Shown here: positions 1 to 12,525 of the stretch, one piece after another
How positions within the stretch are numbered: the first letter of the stretch is position 1
Layout of the letters: every line of letters begins with the position of its first letter
Origin: Macrobrachium rosenbergii
Taxonomy: Eukaryota > Arthropoda > Malacostraca > Decapoda > Palaemonidae
Direction of reading: 5' to 3'
NCBI RefSeq assembly: GCF_040412425.1
Contig: NC_089781.1
Span: 47,383,175-47,447,174 of the forward strand
Length of the DNA stretch: 64,000 nt
The notes under the pieces: model-generated
What the model saw: only the letters and a program-made list of their open reading frames with translations
The model's database searches: none
What the model was told of the DNA's origin: nothing
Position numbers and translations under genes: made by a program

Positions 1-1700
1 TTGGATATATATCTGAGCTGGAAAAAAAAAGATTACACTTTGACAGCTCTCTCATTCACCTCACAGCTTCAAACATGTACTGTAAATACTGTATAGTGAA
101 GCCATAGAGGGGATTGTGAAGAATATTTTTGGCAACTTGGCTAGTATTTTCTTTGAATCTATCACTTTCCAAAATCCAGCATCTCTGTCATTAGCTACTG
201 AAACAGCCTCCTCTGCTGAAGGTTTCCCAGTATCTGCTGCTTCCCTTTCCATGGAGATGCAGGAGCCTTGGTCAAAGAGGGTGAATTGTCCAGGCAGGAT
301 TATACATCCACTTGTTTTGCAATGACAGCAGTTGCAAGCACTACCTCTGAAAAGGTACAAGGACCAACAGAAGTTGGTGCTAAAGGACCAGCCTCCAGAG
401 AGGCAGTATTACCAGCAAGTGCTGGGACTGGACCAGCATTCACCAATCAAGCCTACATTGAGGTGGTTGCACCACTTACTGTTGGGACTTTCACATTCAT
501 TAACAGATGTTTCTTAGGATATTTTTCTCAGCACAGAATTTTTATCAGCTAGATTACTTAGTTCTGACAGATCTATCACTTACCAGATTTGTTAATCTCT
601 GACCCTGTAGTTATCTTTTATGTGATGCATTTATGTTACTAGTGTCACTATTACTACTAGCATTGTTAAGCTCAGTTTTTCATAATGAGATGTTTCTGTT
701 AAAAAAGTTTAAGCCTGGTCTTTTGAGTATATACATATGTACTGTAATGCCATTCCTTTCCTTCCACAGATGTGGTCTTTTAATGCCTGAATTTTATTCT
801 CAAACTAATAAATGTCACATTGGTTTGATGACAATAAGTTAACCTAACTGTTATGCAGACATCTGGGTTCCTCGTTGGATATACCACAGTCTTCCTCTCC
901 ACAGTTTACACATACTGCTGGCTGCCTTGTAACTTCAACCTACATGATATTAGTGTATGCCTAACATTTTGGCATTGGAACCACCTCGTAGATCCTGGGA
1001 CATATTGTTGTATTTTGAATCTACATCATGCTGCACTCACTGTGGTGGTCTTAGTGTGTTAAGTGTCAATATGAGATTAGGCTGAGGAACAATGGCAGCA
1101 CTCTACTTGATCTTCCAATGCTTTTGGAAGTTTCTCCTCAGAGAAGTTCATTAGCTGAGGAGTATAAATCAAACCCTTGGATACAGCTCAAGCTGGAATG
1201 TTGTGTGGACTGAACTGGAACTCCACCATGAGAAGACAAAGCCAGTAATTTTAAGTTTTCATGTGGCGACCTCACTTTCATCAGTAACTTTTTTTCCATT
1301 CTGAGGAGGGATTTCTAGTTGTCTGCCAACTTCAAAATTGACTTCAAAATTATCCACAATGCCATCTTCTGGTTCAGGTTCAGCAATTTACTGTGGGAAC
1401 TGAGTACAAAGATCCAAGGGATTCATTCATTTTTACCTTTCCTTGTTACTGTACGGCAACAATTTTATAATACTGGAACCAGATGGGAGAGAGGTTGTTA
1501 CCATTTTCTCCATAGTGTCTCTTTGGGCAGCTGCCGGATACTGACCTCTTCTCTAATGGCCTATGGGTATAATACTAAGTTTTTTAAGTAACCTTTCCAA
1601 CAGTAATATACTGAGGGGAAAGAAACTACTTGAAAATATTAAAAAGGTATCATAGACTTTTTGCAAGTACCATTGCTCTGCTCATGACATAGTACCAAAT
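1..1700. other. No recognisable gene
   Basis: AT-rich sequence with only short open frames. A Cys-rich minus-strand frame of about 99 codons near 360-61 follows an acceptor-like ttttcag, but it has no recognisable domain and its reading is not supported by a second exon. This stretch lies downstream of the minus-strand host gene exons, so it may be intron or intergenic DNA of that gene. Confidence 0.4.
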
Positions 1701-1739
1701 TACTCCAGATGTCTAACCCATACCCTTCACTAGACAGAT

Positions 1740-2290
1740 TTCACCAAAATAATTAAATAGGCACATGAGTAGGACTAAGCCATTTGTTGGGACTGATACT
1801 ATTGCATGAATACAATCATCTTCATTCTGATTAAGCTGGTGGGCAAACCAGGTATGATGCTTTGGGTCCTACCCAAAACGTCAACCCACCACTAGAATTT
1901 ACAGGCTGACCCTTGAGGTGTTACACCCTCACGGTATTATTATGACAAGTCATAACACTGTACCTCTTAGGTCTCAGCGTTATCAGATGGCAGATACTTC
2001 CATCACATTTCCCACTAACTGCTTTGAAAATTTAACAGACTTGGAAAAATCCACACCATCTAATGAAAATACTAATTTAATGGGTATGTCTCTTGAACCT
2101 GCACTCATTCCAAGTTTTAAGAGCCCCCTCACCACAGCTAGAAGATGCTACATCAAGGGGGACAATTCCAAGAGTTTGAAAGCCTCCTCAGCACATCTAG
2201 GTGGTTCTAAAGCCCTATGGAAAGTGATCGTTTATAGCCTAGAGGCTGGGCAGTACCACCAGTTTCTCACTCACATACACGAATTACCAT
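1740..2290 (+). repeat. Degenerate LINE ORF1-like fragment
   Basis: This block resembles the segment at about 63090-63620 in the same order: a shared gaatacaatcatc stretch, then gggcaaacc, then a region ending near ctaggtggttc (here) and caaggtggtcc (there). At 63.6 kb the equivalent sequence runs directly into a LINE endonuclease, so this is probably the ORF1 part of an I-type LINE on the plus strand. The only open frame (1918-2292) carries a Phe/Asn-rich stretch and no zinc knuckle. The function call is inference from the second copy. Confidence 0.4.
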
Positions 2291-2549
2291 AACTACCTTA
2301 TTATCAAGCTTCAACAACTAAACCAGGTTGTATAAAAAGTAACAAACATTTGTATCCAGTCACCCACTACTTATGTATAAATCTATGTACAAGAATAGTT
2401 AGTCTACGAATGAACACATTAGTTTTCCAAAGATGATTTGCTGGCTGTCTTTGGTCACAGGTACTGGACTATAGTTTTACCTTATAAACATTGTATGAAT
2501 TCCAAAATAAATATTCTCATTCATGAAAGAAGAAACTGTTAATACTTAC

Positions 2550-3004
2550 TTCCTTCACAGGAAGAGGTTGAGCTGGAAACATACATAGGTTATGTATTTG
2601 ATTCATAACTTCTGAAAGACGTGTCATTGAATTAGATCTCTTGATTTGTTGAGGCAAATGAGAATGATGTCCAATATCTGGTGAATGAGATTTATCACCT
2701 TCCACTGATTGCAATGTCACATAACTTGTAATATTCTCCTCTTTTGGTGTCAACTGAAAATCTGGATCACTGCAAGGTAATGACTGACCAACTGATTCAA
2801 AAGAACGTAAACTCTCATTTATGCCAGTACGTGTGTTCATATTTTCACATAACTGATACCCACTGTAGGATACCACATTAACCTTACTGGGTAAAAGAGT
2901 GACAGTTCCACTCTGCTTGACTACCACCCTACTACCAGGTGATGAGTGATGGAAGTTCATGCTAAACTCTTGAAGTTTTCTGTCCTCCTCGACATCGTTA
3001 CTAT
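2550..3004 (-). CDS. Internal coding exon of an unrecognised host gene
   Basis: An open frame of 151 codons plus two leading bases. It is bounded by an acceptor (ttgttttacag, ending at 3005) and a strong donor (GTAAGT at 2549-2544). The exon starts in phase 1 (two bases complete the codon begun in the exon at 6066) and ends in phase 0 after a Glu codon. The protein is low in hydrophobics and Ser/Gln/Asn-rich, with no transmembrane segment; a stretch reading RSNSMTRLSEVMNQIHNLC near its end may be a short helix. No domain is recognised. Codon usage and splice signals are clean, in contrast to the decayed mobile DNA around it. The gene continues on the minus strand beyond the left edge of the window. 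Confidence 0.7.
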
Positions 3005-3137
3005 CTGTAAAACAATAATATTAATCTGATTAACACTGAAATCCAAAATAAAACTAGGGAGTGAATTATGTCACATGCACACAAAAGTTGACTGATGGTG
3101 AAGAATAAAATGGTGCCTGAATTAATCACTACCTGTA

Positions 3138-5335
3138 TTAACCCTTAAACGCCTACTGGACGTATCATACGTTGACGAAAATTGTCTGTTGGGTGCCAAG
3201 TGGACGTACCGTTCGTCGACTACAAAAAATTTCAACCTTCAGTCAAATTTGACTCGACTGAAATGGTCAAAAAACGCAATTGTAAGCTAAAACTCTTACA
3301 TTCTAGTAATATTCAATCATGTACCTTCATTTTGCAACAAATTGGAAGTCTCTAGCACAATATTTTGATTTATGGTGATTTTTTTAAAAAAACTTTTTCT
3401 TATGCCAGCAGCGTAACTTGGATGAAAATTTCAGAAATTCTTTCGTCATTTTGTCGTAATTGTTGCACTGTTCTATATTAGCCATTACATAAAGTTTTAC
3501 ATATGAAAATGTGCGCAATTTCATGTACAATACAACAGAAAATAACTCATGGTTGTAGCTTTTATCATTTTTGAAATATTTTCATATAAATCACGATAAC
3601 TGCCAAAATTTCAACCTTCGGTCAACTTTGACTTGACTGAAATGGTAAAAACCCAATTGTAAGCTAAAACTCTTACATTCTAGTAATATTCAATCATTTA
3701 CCTTCATTTTGCAACCAATTGGAAGTCTCTAGCACAATATTTCGATTTATGGTGAATTTTTGAAAAAACTTTTTCCTTATGTCCACGCCAGAAATTCTTT
3801 AAATCACGTTGTCGTAATGTTTGCACTGTTTTATATTAGTCGTTACATAAAGTTTTATATATGGAAATGTGCACAATTTCATGTAGAATACAACTAAAAA
3901 TAAATCATGGTTGTAGCTTTTATCAGTTTTGAAATATTTTCATAAAAATCACGATAACTGCCAAAATTTCAACCTTCGGTCAACTTTAACTCAACCGAAA
4001 TGGTAAAAAAACGCAATTATAAGCTAAAACTCTTACATTCTAGTAATATTCAATCATGTACCTTCATTTTGCAACAAACTGGAAGTCTCTAGCACAATAT
4101 TTCGATTTATGGTGAATTTCTGAAAAAAAAAAAAAATTTTTCCTTACGTCTGCGCGCGGTAACTCGGCCGAACATCTCGGAAATTCTTTCGTCATGTTGT
4201 CGTAATGTTTGCATTGTTTTACATTAGTCGTTACATAAACTTTTATATATGAAAATGTGCGCAATTTCATGTACAATACAACAGAAGATAGCTCATGGTT
4301 GTAGCTTTTATCAGTTTTGAAATATTTTCACATAAATCACGATAACTGCCAAAATTTCAACCTTTGGGCAACTTTAACTTGACCGAAATGGTAAAAAAAC
4401 GCAATTGTAAGCTAAAACTCTTACATTCTAGTAATATTCAATCATTTACCTTCATTTTGCAATAAATTGGAAGTCTCTAGCACAATATTTCGATTTATGG
4501 TGAATTTTTGAAAAAAACATTTTCCTTACATCTGCGGGTAACTCGGCCGAACATCTCAGAAATTCTTTCGTCTCGTTGTCGTAATATTTGCACCGTTTTA
4601 TATTAGTTGTTACATAAAGTTTTATATATGGAAATGTGCGCAATTTCATGTCCAATACAACAGAAAATAACTCATGGTTGTAGCTTTTATCAGTTTTGAA
4701 ATATTTTCATATAAATCACAATAAATAGAAAAAATTCGACTTTCGGTCAAATTTAACTCGACCGAAATGGTCAAAAACTGCAATTGTAAGCTAAAACACT
4801 TACAGTCTAGTAATATTCAATCAATTAGCTTCATTTTTCAACAAACAGGAAGTCTCTAGCACAATATTTCGATTTATGGTGAATTTTTGAAAAAACATTT
4901 TTTTACGTCCTGCGTTACGAATTCATGCATCATTTTGTGATAATATTTTCTCTGTGTTGCTTTGATCGTTTTACAATTTGTTATATACCAAAATCATTGC
5001 AATTTAGTGTACAATACAACTAAAAAAATTAACTCATTAGCTTTAACCGTTGTGCTTACAGCGCGATTTGTATACAATTATATAAGTTTTTTTTTTCGCT
5101 GTCATATATTCCAATATTTATATATGATAATGATATTTTTTTATTTCTGATGGTTGCATACTAAACTTCAGGCAATGACAAAAAAAGGAGCCAAAAATGA
5201 ACTCTTAATCTTAAAAACTAAGCGTGCTGTGATTTTTTGAAAAACGCTTTTTTTCCGCTTCGGCGCTAACTCACCGAACGCCGCCGGCATACGGGAGACG
5301 TTTTTGTAAATAGAAGCTCAGCGTTTAAGGGTTAA
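3138..5335 (+). mobile_element. Non-autonomous piggyBac-type element P1
   Basis: Flanked by TTAA at 3138-3141 and 5332-5335. Both ends start with the same short inverted repeat (CCCTTAAACGCC at the left, CCCTTAAACGCT read inward from the right). The left subterminal region has two copies of a near-palindromic TGGACGTA...GTCGAC-type motif, matching the transposase-proximal end of P3. The interior has no transposase. It is built from at least four tandem units of about 360-390 bp (unit landmark tttcaacctt near 3229, 3609, 3967 and 4355, and a diverged one near 4735). It sits inside the host intron, about 135 bp from the splice acceptor of the exon at 3004. It is inverted relative to P2 and P3. 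Confidence 0.85.
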
Positions 5336-5479
5336 TTAGTTAAATTATGATAGACTGTAATATGACTGATCTTTTGAGAACTTTAATATTCCATTTTATT
5401 CCATTGCTTATTTCTTGCAATCTAGTTATGTTAGATTTTGTCAAATAAATTATTTTGGGTAAAGCTGGTTTTGCTGTAG

Positions 5480-5570
<91 letters not shown>

Positions 5571-6065
5571 CAGAGTGAGTAAGTATAGATATGCACTACC
5601 AGTAGCCTTTTGATGCGGTCACTATCAATGCTACCAATAGATGGGACGTCTCGACTTTGTAGAAACAGGTAAGCAATGAAATTACCTCTCGACTGGGCAA
5701 CACCTGCAAATGTATCAAATTACAAATTCCAGCTCTTCACTTGGAAGCAGCAGTGAAGAATGTAAGTCAACAGAATTACCTGTATCATTCATTTTGCCCA
5801 TGCTTCATTAAAAATTAATATTTCTTATTAATATTTCTTTCTCCTTTATTAACCAACATGTACTGATTTACAGGGTATTGTAAAGGTAGGATGAGGTGGT
5901 TAACTGTTAAGTGTATTCTACCCTAACCACTCTGTAATCTGGCAAAATCACTAATCCGGCACCCTGCAGGTCCCACCAATGCCAGATTAGTGATGGTCAA
6001 CCTGTAAAACATTTGAAAGCATCTTATTACACTGTAAAACTCAAGTTAAACCAAAATATTCTTAC
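5336..6065 (-). other. Host intron remainder
   Basis: Intron sequence between the two host exons, to the right of P1. It holds the GA microsatellite at 5485-5567 and nothing else I recognise. An 18-bp segment near 5683-5700 has an AG before it and GTAATT after it on the minus strand, and would keep the frame as a microexon, but the upstream pyrimidine tract is poor, so I do not call it. Confidence 0.5.
5485..5567. repeat. (GA)n microsatellite
   Basis: About 83 bp of uninterrupted AG dinucleotides in the host intron. A shorter, interrupted GA tract lies at about 7979-8013 inside LINE A. Confidence 0.95.
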
Positions 6066-6216
6066 CATTTTTATTCTTCATCTTCTCGACACTACTCAAA
6101 CTATTCACACTACTAGAAGAACTACAGGATTTTGCCAATCTTGCTAGGCCCATCTTTTTTCCAGTTCCACCATCATCAAGCAAGTGGTGATCCATGATGC
6201 ACTACAAATTCACAAG
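6066..6216 (-). CDS. First coding exon of the unrecognised host gene
   Basis: On the minus strand an acceptor (tcattacag) precedes 6216. The first ATG is at 6195-6193, leaving a 21-base 5' UTR in this exon, so an upstream non-coding exon exists outside what I can identify. The frame gives 43 codons plus one base and ends at a GTAAG donor (6065-6061). The protein starts MDHHLLDDGGTGKKMGLARL and continues with a Ser-rich run and a Lys-rich end. Joining phase 1 here to the exon at 3004-2550 gives a continuous frame without adjustment, which is the main support for both exons. The protein family is not recognised; the N-terminus looks disordered. Confidence 0.7.
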
Positions 6217-7452
6217 CTGTAATGATAAAATGACAAAGTTAAAAGTACAGTAACTTGTATTTTTTCCTAACTTATACACACTGAGGTCTTTACTCAAAGA
6301 ATATGCTTCAGGGCAGCTGGAAATGGTCGTTTAACTTTTAAACAAGGTGGTTAGGTAGTCAACTACTGTCCAATTGGTGGGAGTTCAGATGGTAAGCATT
6401 CACTATGCTTTTCGGCCCAGGTATCAGAATGAAGGGTGGCATCAGGTGGATATTTAACTGTAAAGACCTCATTATTATAATTAATACAGTTTAACCAGAT
6501 CACTGGGCTGACTATCACCTCTCATAGGGCTGGCCAGAAGGATTTGGATGAAATGACAGGTCTAGGCTAGCAGCCTAGCTCTGGAACCAAACAAGTCATT
6601 CGATATGGTGATGCAGGAATGAAAATTAAATTCAAAATTGCACAAAGGCATACGCTCTCATACTAGAACACACTCACACTATAAATATGTACATTTATAC
6701 TCATGTTTTCACCTATACTCACTAAAAAGGTATATTAAAATTCAGAAGTTAAGTTACATTTTAAAATTTAGTTATTTTAAAATCCACTAGAAGCCCTAAG
6801 GGTTTCTGTATTTTTATTACTTACTTTTTATATTTTATTAATTAAATCACAGTTCCCCATGAACATTAAAATTGGAATTACTGAAAATGTGGAAGATTCT
6901 GATAAAATTTCATGCATTGGTCTATTTCCAAAATCTGATAATAGCTGCAGGTTATATTTTGGACATTCACACAATACATGCTTGACTGTTATCAACACTT
7001 TGCACTCTGGGCATTCGGGAAGAGGGCCATGTGGACAGTTCATTAAGTGTCCATGTGTCAAACGAGTATGGCCTATTCAAAGACATGTCAGGACTTACTT
7101 GTGTGTGTGTCTCTCTCTCTGATATGATGAACTCCATTTTCCAACACAGGATTTTACCTGCTTTAATTTATTATTTTCAGGTTCTTCATTCCATAGATTT
7201 TGCCATTTACTTACAATGATTGTTTTTATATATCTTATATTGTCAAGTCACAGGGATGGTTACATTTGCTTCTGTCATGTGGACCACTTCCCTAGCTGCT
7301 TTATCAGCCTCTTCATTTCCTTTAATCCCTACATGGGCAGGGTTCCAAAAACTTAATTTGTTTTACAATATTACTTTTTGGAATGCAACTGAATGGCTTC
7401 TATAGCGCTTCTGGAGTCACTATAAATCACAAAATTATTAAATGAGGCTTCT

Positions 7453-9735
7453 TTATTTATTTTTATGGCTGATGCTATTGCATAACTCAGCTGTAAATAC
7501 TGAGGCATTATCTGGCAGAGAGAACTGATACGTTCTGTCTTGGGATGGATACTGCAGCATATCCCATTCCATATTGAGACTTAGATCTGTCTGTGTATGC
7601 TGCATAATGTGGACCTTTTGGATATGTTCTACTGTAATTGTGTAACTTTTTGATAAATATTTTAAGTGTGTGCAAATTTTCATTTTACTGTATTCACATT
7701 CCAAGGAGGAGGTAATTTTACTACTGAAGGTAATTTTACTATTGAAGGTAATTGTATATTTAAATTCAGTGACTCCACCTTCTAGATTTAACTGGGAAAG
7801 GTGTTAAATGATTGCTAATAAAGACATCTCTTAATTCAAATAATTTTTTAGTTGGAGAATCACATATTTGAATTCTCAGAGCACTCTTCATTGTTACAAA
7901 CTCTTGAATTTTTTAGTTGGAGAATCACATATTTGAATTCTCAGAGCACTCTTCATTGTTACAAACTCTCTCTATAGAGAGAGCGAGAGAGAGAGAGAGA
8001 GAGAGAGAGAGTTCACCACATTCAACTTGTAAAGATGACTTTGGTGATGATCTATAAGCTCCTGAACATATTCTAAGACCCTCATTATGAACTGGGTCTG
8101 ACATTTTCAGAGTTGCATCTGATGCTGAGCCATATATTTTGCTTCCATAATGAATGATAGACAGCACTGTTGCTTTATACAGTACAGTAAGGGTATGTCT
8201 ATCGACTCCCCAAGTAGTGTTTGATAGTTTTTTTTTATTAGATTTAGTGCTCTTTCACATTTTGATTTCATGTATGTAATGTGGGCTTTCCAGTTCAAGT
8301 GAGTATCAAATACTAATCCCAAAAATTTTGCTGCTTGGCCAATTGGTATGGAATGATTTCTGATTTTTAAATCTATTTCTTCTACTTTTTACCACTTTTC
8401 ATTTTTATAAAACATTACTGCTTGAGTCTTTTATATAGAAAATTTGAAGCCTACAGATGAGGCCCATTCATCTATTTTTATTATAGTTTTATTAATGATT
8501 TACTCTGCATGTTTTATGCAAGATGCTGAATAATATATGGTGAAATCATCCATATACAAGTTACTTTTAATTCCAACGGGTAAATTATCACAGTGCTGAT
8601 GTCATTTATTGCTAAAGTAACCAGTGTACCACTAAGGACGCTTCCTTATGGAACACAATTTTGAAGTGGAAATGTACTTGACAATAAACCATCAATTCTC
8701 ACTTGAAAAGTCCAATTTGTCAGAAAGTTTGGGATAAATCTAGGTAAATGTCAACGGATGCCATTTTTATGTAATGTTTTTAATATTGCATATTTCCATG
8801 TAGTACCACATGCCCTTTCAATGTCAAAAAAGACTCCTATAGTAATTTGTTTTTGTTCAAATTCTCTTCGCATATGGTCTTCCAAGTTAGATAGAAAATC
8901 CAATGTAGATCTGCCACATTATGACCCAAATTGAGTGGGAGTTAAAATTTTATTTTCTTGAATGTGCCAGGGTAGTCAAGCATTTATCAGTTTCTTTAGT
9001 CATTTGCATAACCACCTTGTTAAAGAAATTTGTCTGTAATTGTTTACATTACTGGGATCCTTTCCAGGTTTGAGGATAGAAATAATTATAGCTTTACGCC
9101 ATTCATCAGGAAATAAATTTCAAAGCCATAAGTGATCATAAAACTCTAATATGTATGACTTTGCCAAAGGTGCTAAGTGGCAGATCATCTCAAAACAAAT
9201 ATTGTCACCTCCAAGGGCAGATTTATTACTGTTCAAGAGAGCAAATTTCAACTTGCTTTATTAAATTTTCCCTTATAATATATATCTTCTATGGTTTCAA
9301 AATTTACTGTTATTAATTCTATACTATTTTTCTTTGCAGAAGTGTTCATCTAAATTTTCATCACTGCTTGCTTTTGCTAAGTTTTCTCCTATTACATTAC
9401 TTATTTCTTTCGGATCAAGTATTCTTTTCCCATCTTTTAATATGGCATGTCTAGGTGGTTTAACATGGGAACCATTTATTTTTCTGAATTTTTCCCATAT
9501 TTTTTTATGGGAGTATTATTAGAGAGAACTGATACATATTTCTTCCATGAAATGATTCTTCCTTGAATTACTTCTCTTTTAAATTTTGCAGATATTTTAT
9601 ATAGAGGTTTTACTGTATCAACTTCTAATAATAATATAGTCAGTTGTTGTAAATTTTCTTCTAATAACGTTTTTTTATTTTACTGAACTTTCTATTTAAA
9701 TTATCTAGCTGTCTTCCAACTTGGTTTTTTTATAG
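7453..9735 (-). pseudogene. LINE A ORF2 fragment (RT and RNase H)
   Basis: Minus-strand reading in several frames. The RT palm motif YMDD is at 8556-8545, preceded by a GSVLSGTL segment as in LINE B. The thumb region includes YGSKIYGSASDA (about 8150-8115). The RNase H glutamate motif SVFTAEL is at about 7513-7490. A 65-bp tandem duplication and a GA tract interrupt the stretch between RT and RNase H. Frames change at least four times between 9735 and 7453, so no full protein can be made. Confidence 0.75.
7842..7971. repeat. 65-bp tandem duplication in LINE A
   Basis: Two adjacent near-identical copies (7842-7906 and 7907-7971) starting aattttttagttggagaatc. LINE B has one copy at the matching place (around 50.07 kb), so the duplication arose locally after insertion of LINE A. 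Confidence 0.9.
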
Positions 9736-11912
9736 CATAGTCGCTTGTTTCGTCCTCAAGGAGTTAACCCCCCTGGTGTGCCAGCGCTCCATGGTTACTA
9801 GACTAGTATCTAGGAAATATTTTTCTAGCTTGGTCTTGTAGCCAGGTATTGTTGTAATGAAAACACTATGACACGTGATAGAGTATAATGGACTCAAAGA
9901 TAAGAGGGCATTTTCCCTTATCTTCAGCGAAGCTGAACCCAATTTTTCCTACGTCATTGGCAAGAAGTTACTACTGCGCATGCACGTCTGCCATCTTGTT
10001 TACAACCAGGGCAGGCAACAGATCAGCTCAATTACCCTCTGCTAGTGCAAGCTACGTGTGCCACGCTTCAGTGCCCTTTACTGTTTTCACCAGCAAGAAT
10101 TATGGAAACATCAAAACTCGAAAGTTAAGTGCTTATTTTTAAGCTCCAGTTGTTTCAAAATTGTTAGTTTAACCTGTGGAACAAATGTTTTTGTGTGCAG
10201 AATCTGGAAACCAGACTTTGTTTTCAGAGCACATGGTTGGTGCTCTCTCATGATCTCTGTTATTTGCTAAAGCCCCAAAAATTTGAATTTTTGATGATTC
10301 AATTTAAAAGTGTAACTAAAGAAATGTTCAACAGTTTTTTATTAATTTAGATAATCCTTTCAGATAACGATGTCCACAATAGCCTAGGTGGTAGCCTACA
10401 TGAGACAGTAGCCTAACAAATTCAGTGTGAATAATGTAAATACAGTATAGTAGATGTTGTCCGTAGCCTATATCCTAAGATTACATATCCTAAATGTGAT
10501 TTAAATAACCTGAATTAGGTAGTAACCCAATTTAAGTTAAGTAAGAACCTTTTAAGACATTCTTTTATGGTCCTAGGCAGCAGCCTAGTTTACATCAAGG
10601 ATCCTTGAATTCGATAAACAGGAAACTTAAAAATTTCCCTCTATATAGCCTCTACACTTAAGTATGATCTAAAATACTTCAGGACTAGGCAGTAGCTATA
10701 TTAGTTCAAGTGATAAACTTTTACAAAACATCCTATTATTGAACAATGATTTTCCTAGACGGTAATCTAGAACTAGAAGAAAATAGTAACCTGTACCAGA
10801 TGAGATGGTAGCCTAGCGTAAGGCTAAATACTAAGGCAATTGTGTTTCATGTAACCATACCCTTGTGAATTAAATAGTCCAGATTAGGCAGTATCCTAGA
10901 TTAGAGTAAGTGATAACCTGGAAATAAGATTATTTATTATTGGGTTACTATTTTATATAACAGACCAAACAACCTAGGATTGGATACAAACAAGGGAGGT
11001 GGTCAGCCTGAGTGAGACAAAAATAGCAGCCTAACTGTGTTTACTTATTAGTAAGTTGCTAGTTTTATATAGCCTGTACACTCAAGTGTGATCTCTAAAA
11101 ATCTGGATTAGCTAATACCCTATACTAGGCAAAGAAAGAACATGAAGCCTAAGAGCCCATATAAACAGCATTCTAGGATTAACAACATTGGTAAGGGAAG
11201 CCTAGGAGTACATATAAACAATATTCTAGGGTCAATAACATTGGATAGGTCTTATGAAGCCTATACCCTTACAGGTGATATAAACTTAGAACAGGCAACA
11301 GCCTAACTAGATTTAGTGGAAATCCCTTATTAAGGGAATGTTCCTACTGTTAATTTAGAAACAGTGGGGCTGAGTATCAGATAAAAAGTAGTCTCAGCTA
11401 TGTAAAAGAAAAAACCAGATTATAAGAGGATTAATTTTTGGTGTAGCTTATATCCTTAAGTTTTTACTTAAACCTAGAATAAAAAACAGCTTGGAATAGG
11501 TTAAGCGAGATTCCTCTAAGAGATCTTCTATGTTTAGATTAACGTGGATTATACTACAAGGATTAACCTAAGCCTATAAAACAGTAGCTTGGGTTAGCTA
11601 TTAAACAAATTAGTTTATAGAAGATCAGTCCATATGGCATGACAATTTAGAATTAAAATTTGACATAGCCATTGCAAAAGGACTAACAGTTTAAGTAATG
11701 CAGACCTATATGCTGTCAGAGTCAACCTAAACCTAAAATGGTTTAAGTTATCTTGGATATATTTTATAAAAGGTATTAAATTTACACACTAGTACTCAAC
11801 CTAACCTGTAGGATGTAATATGCTAACGGCACAGGGTTTTACAAAAGTGTCCATTTTTAAAAACAACTTATACTAATTAGTTTCTAATAACAACTTGGTT
11901 CTTTCATTACAG
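9736..11912 (+). other. D1 leader or intron, non-coding
   Basis: No coding frame is supported. From about 10380 to 11830 the sequence is strewn with tagcctag and gcctag motifs at irregular spacing. Similar taggctag/ttaggttag motifs occur in the leaders of D3 (around 37.05-37.33 kb) and D4 (around 53.99-54.11 kb). The stretch ends in a good acceptor (ttctttcattacag) at 11912, directly before the Cys/His-rich gag exon. Confidence 0.45.
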
Positions 11913-12128
11913 GGCCACCATTATGCAGGACCCTCAGCTCAAGTGTTACATAGCAAATTGCTCGGTTCCTTTTTGCCAATGGGTATGGCCCATTCCACCT
12001 GCCATGAGCATAGTCCTTGCAAAAAGCAAGACAGATTTGCTTGGTTGACAGATATGAGCAAAATTTGCAGTGTGCTTTTTGCAGCAAGTTTTAAGGACGA
12101 GGCAGCTCGTTTCAAGCTGTCATGTTAG
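11913..12128 (+). pseudogene. D1 gag Cys/His-rich exon, frameshifted
   Basis: Follows an acceptor at 11912. An ATG at 11923 opens a frame starting MQDPQLKCYIANCSVPF; the continuation (HSTCHEHSPC, then Trp, then a C-x-V pattern and DEAARF) lies in another frame. Aligned by eye with the D4 exon (55394-55564), the spacing of C, CxxH-x-x-C, W and the DE end agrees. So this is the same small putative zinc-binding gag exon, broken by one frameshift. Confidence 0.5.
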
Positions 12129-12166
12129 GTCCTAGGGTTCAGCAAGGGGGGGGGGAAGGGGGAGAT

Positions 12167-12525
12167 TACAGTGAAACCCCCATATTTGCGGGGGATGCGT
12201 CCCACACCCCCCTGGCAAATAGCTAAAATCAGCGAATACTTAATACCCCACTAAAAACACTTAGAACTGCCCATTTTGATAGTTTAAACACAGAAAAACC
12301 CTGTAAAAATGCATATACCTGAGTATTTCAACAGTTTTATCACAAAAAGTGCATTTATTCATGAAAATTATATGAAAATACAGTAATTAGTGAATATTTC
12401 TCAATGAAAAATACCGCGAATGGGCAAATTTTCCGCAAATAATGGCTAGGTATGTTCCACAGAGAAACCCGCGAATGCGTGAGTCCGCAAATCATGAGAA
12501 TGCGGATACTGGGGGGTTTACTGTA
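12167..12525. mobile_element. Mariner-type MITE 1
   Basis: TA duplications at 12167-12168 and 12524-12525 enclose a 355-bp element. The ends are CAGTGAAACCCCC at the left and CAGTAAACCCCC read inward from the right, followed on both sides by a TTTGCGGG/ATCCGC-type region. There is no coding capacity. It lies in D1 gag. Confidence 0.85.

Larger units (their letters stand above)
6493..9735 (-). mobile_element. LINE A, 5'-truncated I-type non-LTR element
   Basis: A minus-strand retrotransposon lacking its 5' part (no endonuclease or ORF1). It parallels LINE B almost base for base in layout: 3' end with gtttaacc at 6493, RNase H around 7.5 kb, RT palm around 8.5 kb, and a linker ending abruptly near 9735. 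RT plus RNase H without LTRs points to the I/Nimb group. The 3' terminal 60 bp or so (ccttctggccagccct, then ggtctggttaaac on the minus strand) match the SINE tail at 45.45-45.51 kb. Many stops and frameshifts mean it is dead. Confidence 0.85.

Noticed and set aside
61..360. Cys-rich minus-strand frame that vaguely suggests a CXC-type domain
   Set aside because: Cys spacing does not fit a known CXC or zinc motif, and no second exon or conserved copy supports it.
4064..4655. Two similar short minus-strand frames (70 and 67 codons)
   Set aside because: They are the same stretch of consecutive P1 tandem units, read in one frame; similarity comes from the DNA repeat, not from protein selection.
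5683..5700. 18-bp in-frame microexon in the host gene
   Set aside because: Splice-like borders exist and the phase would fit, but the acceptor is weak and the exons join perfectly without it.
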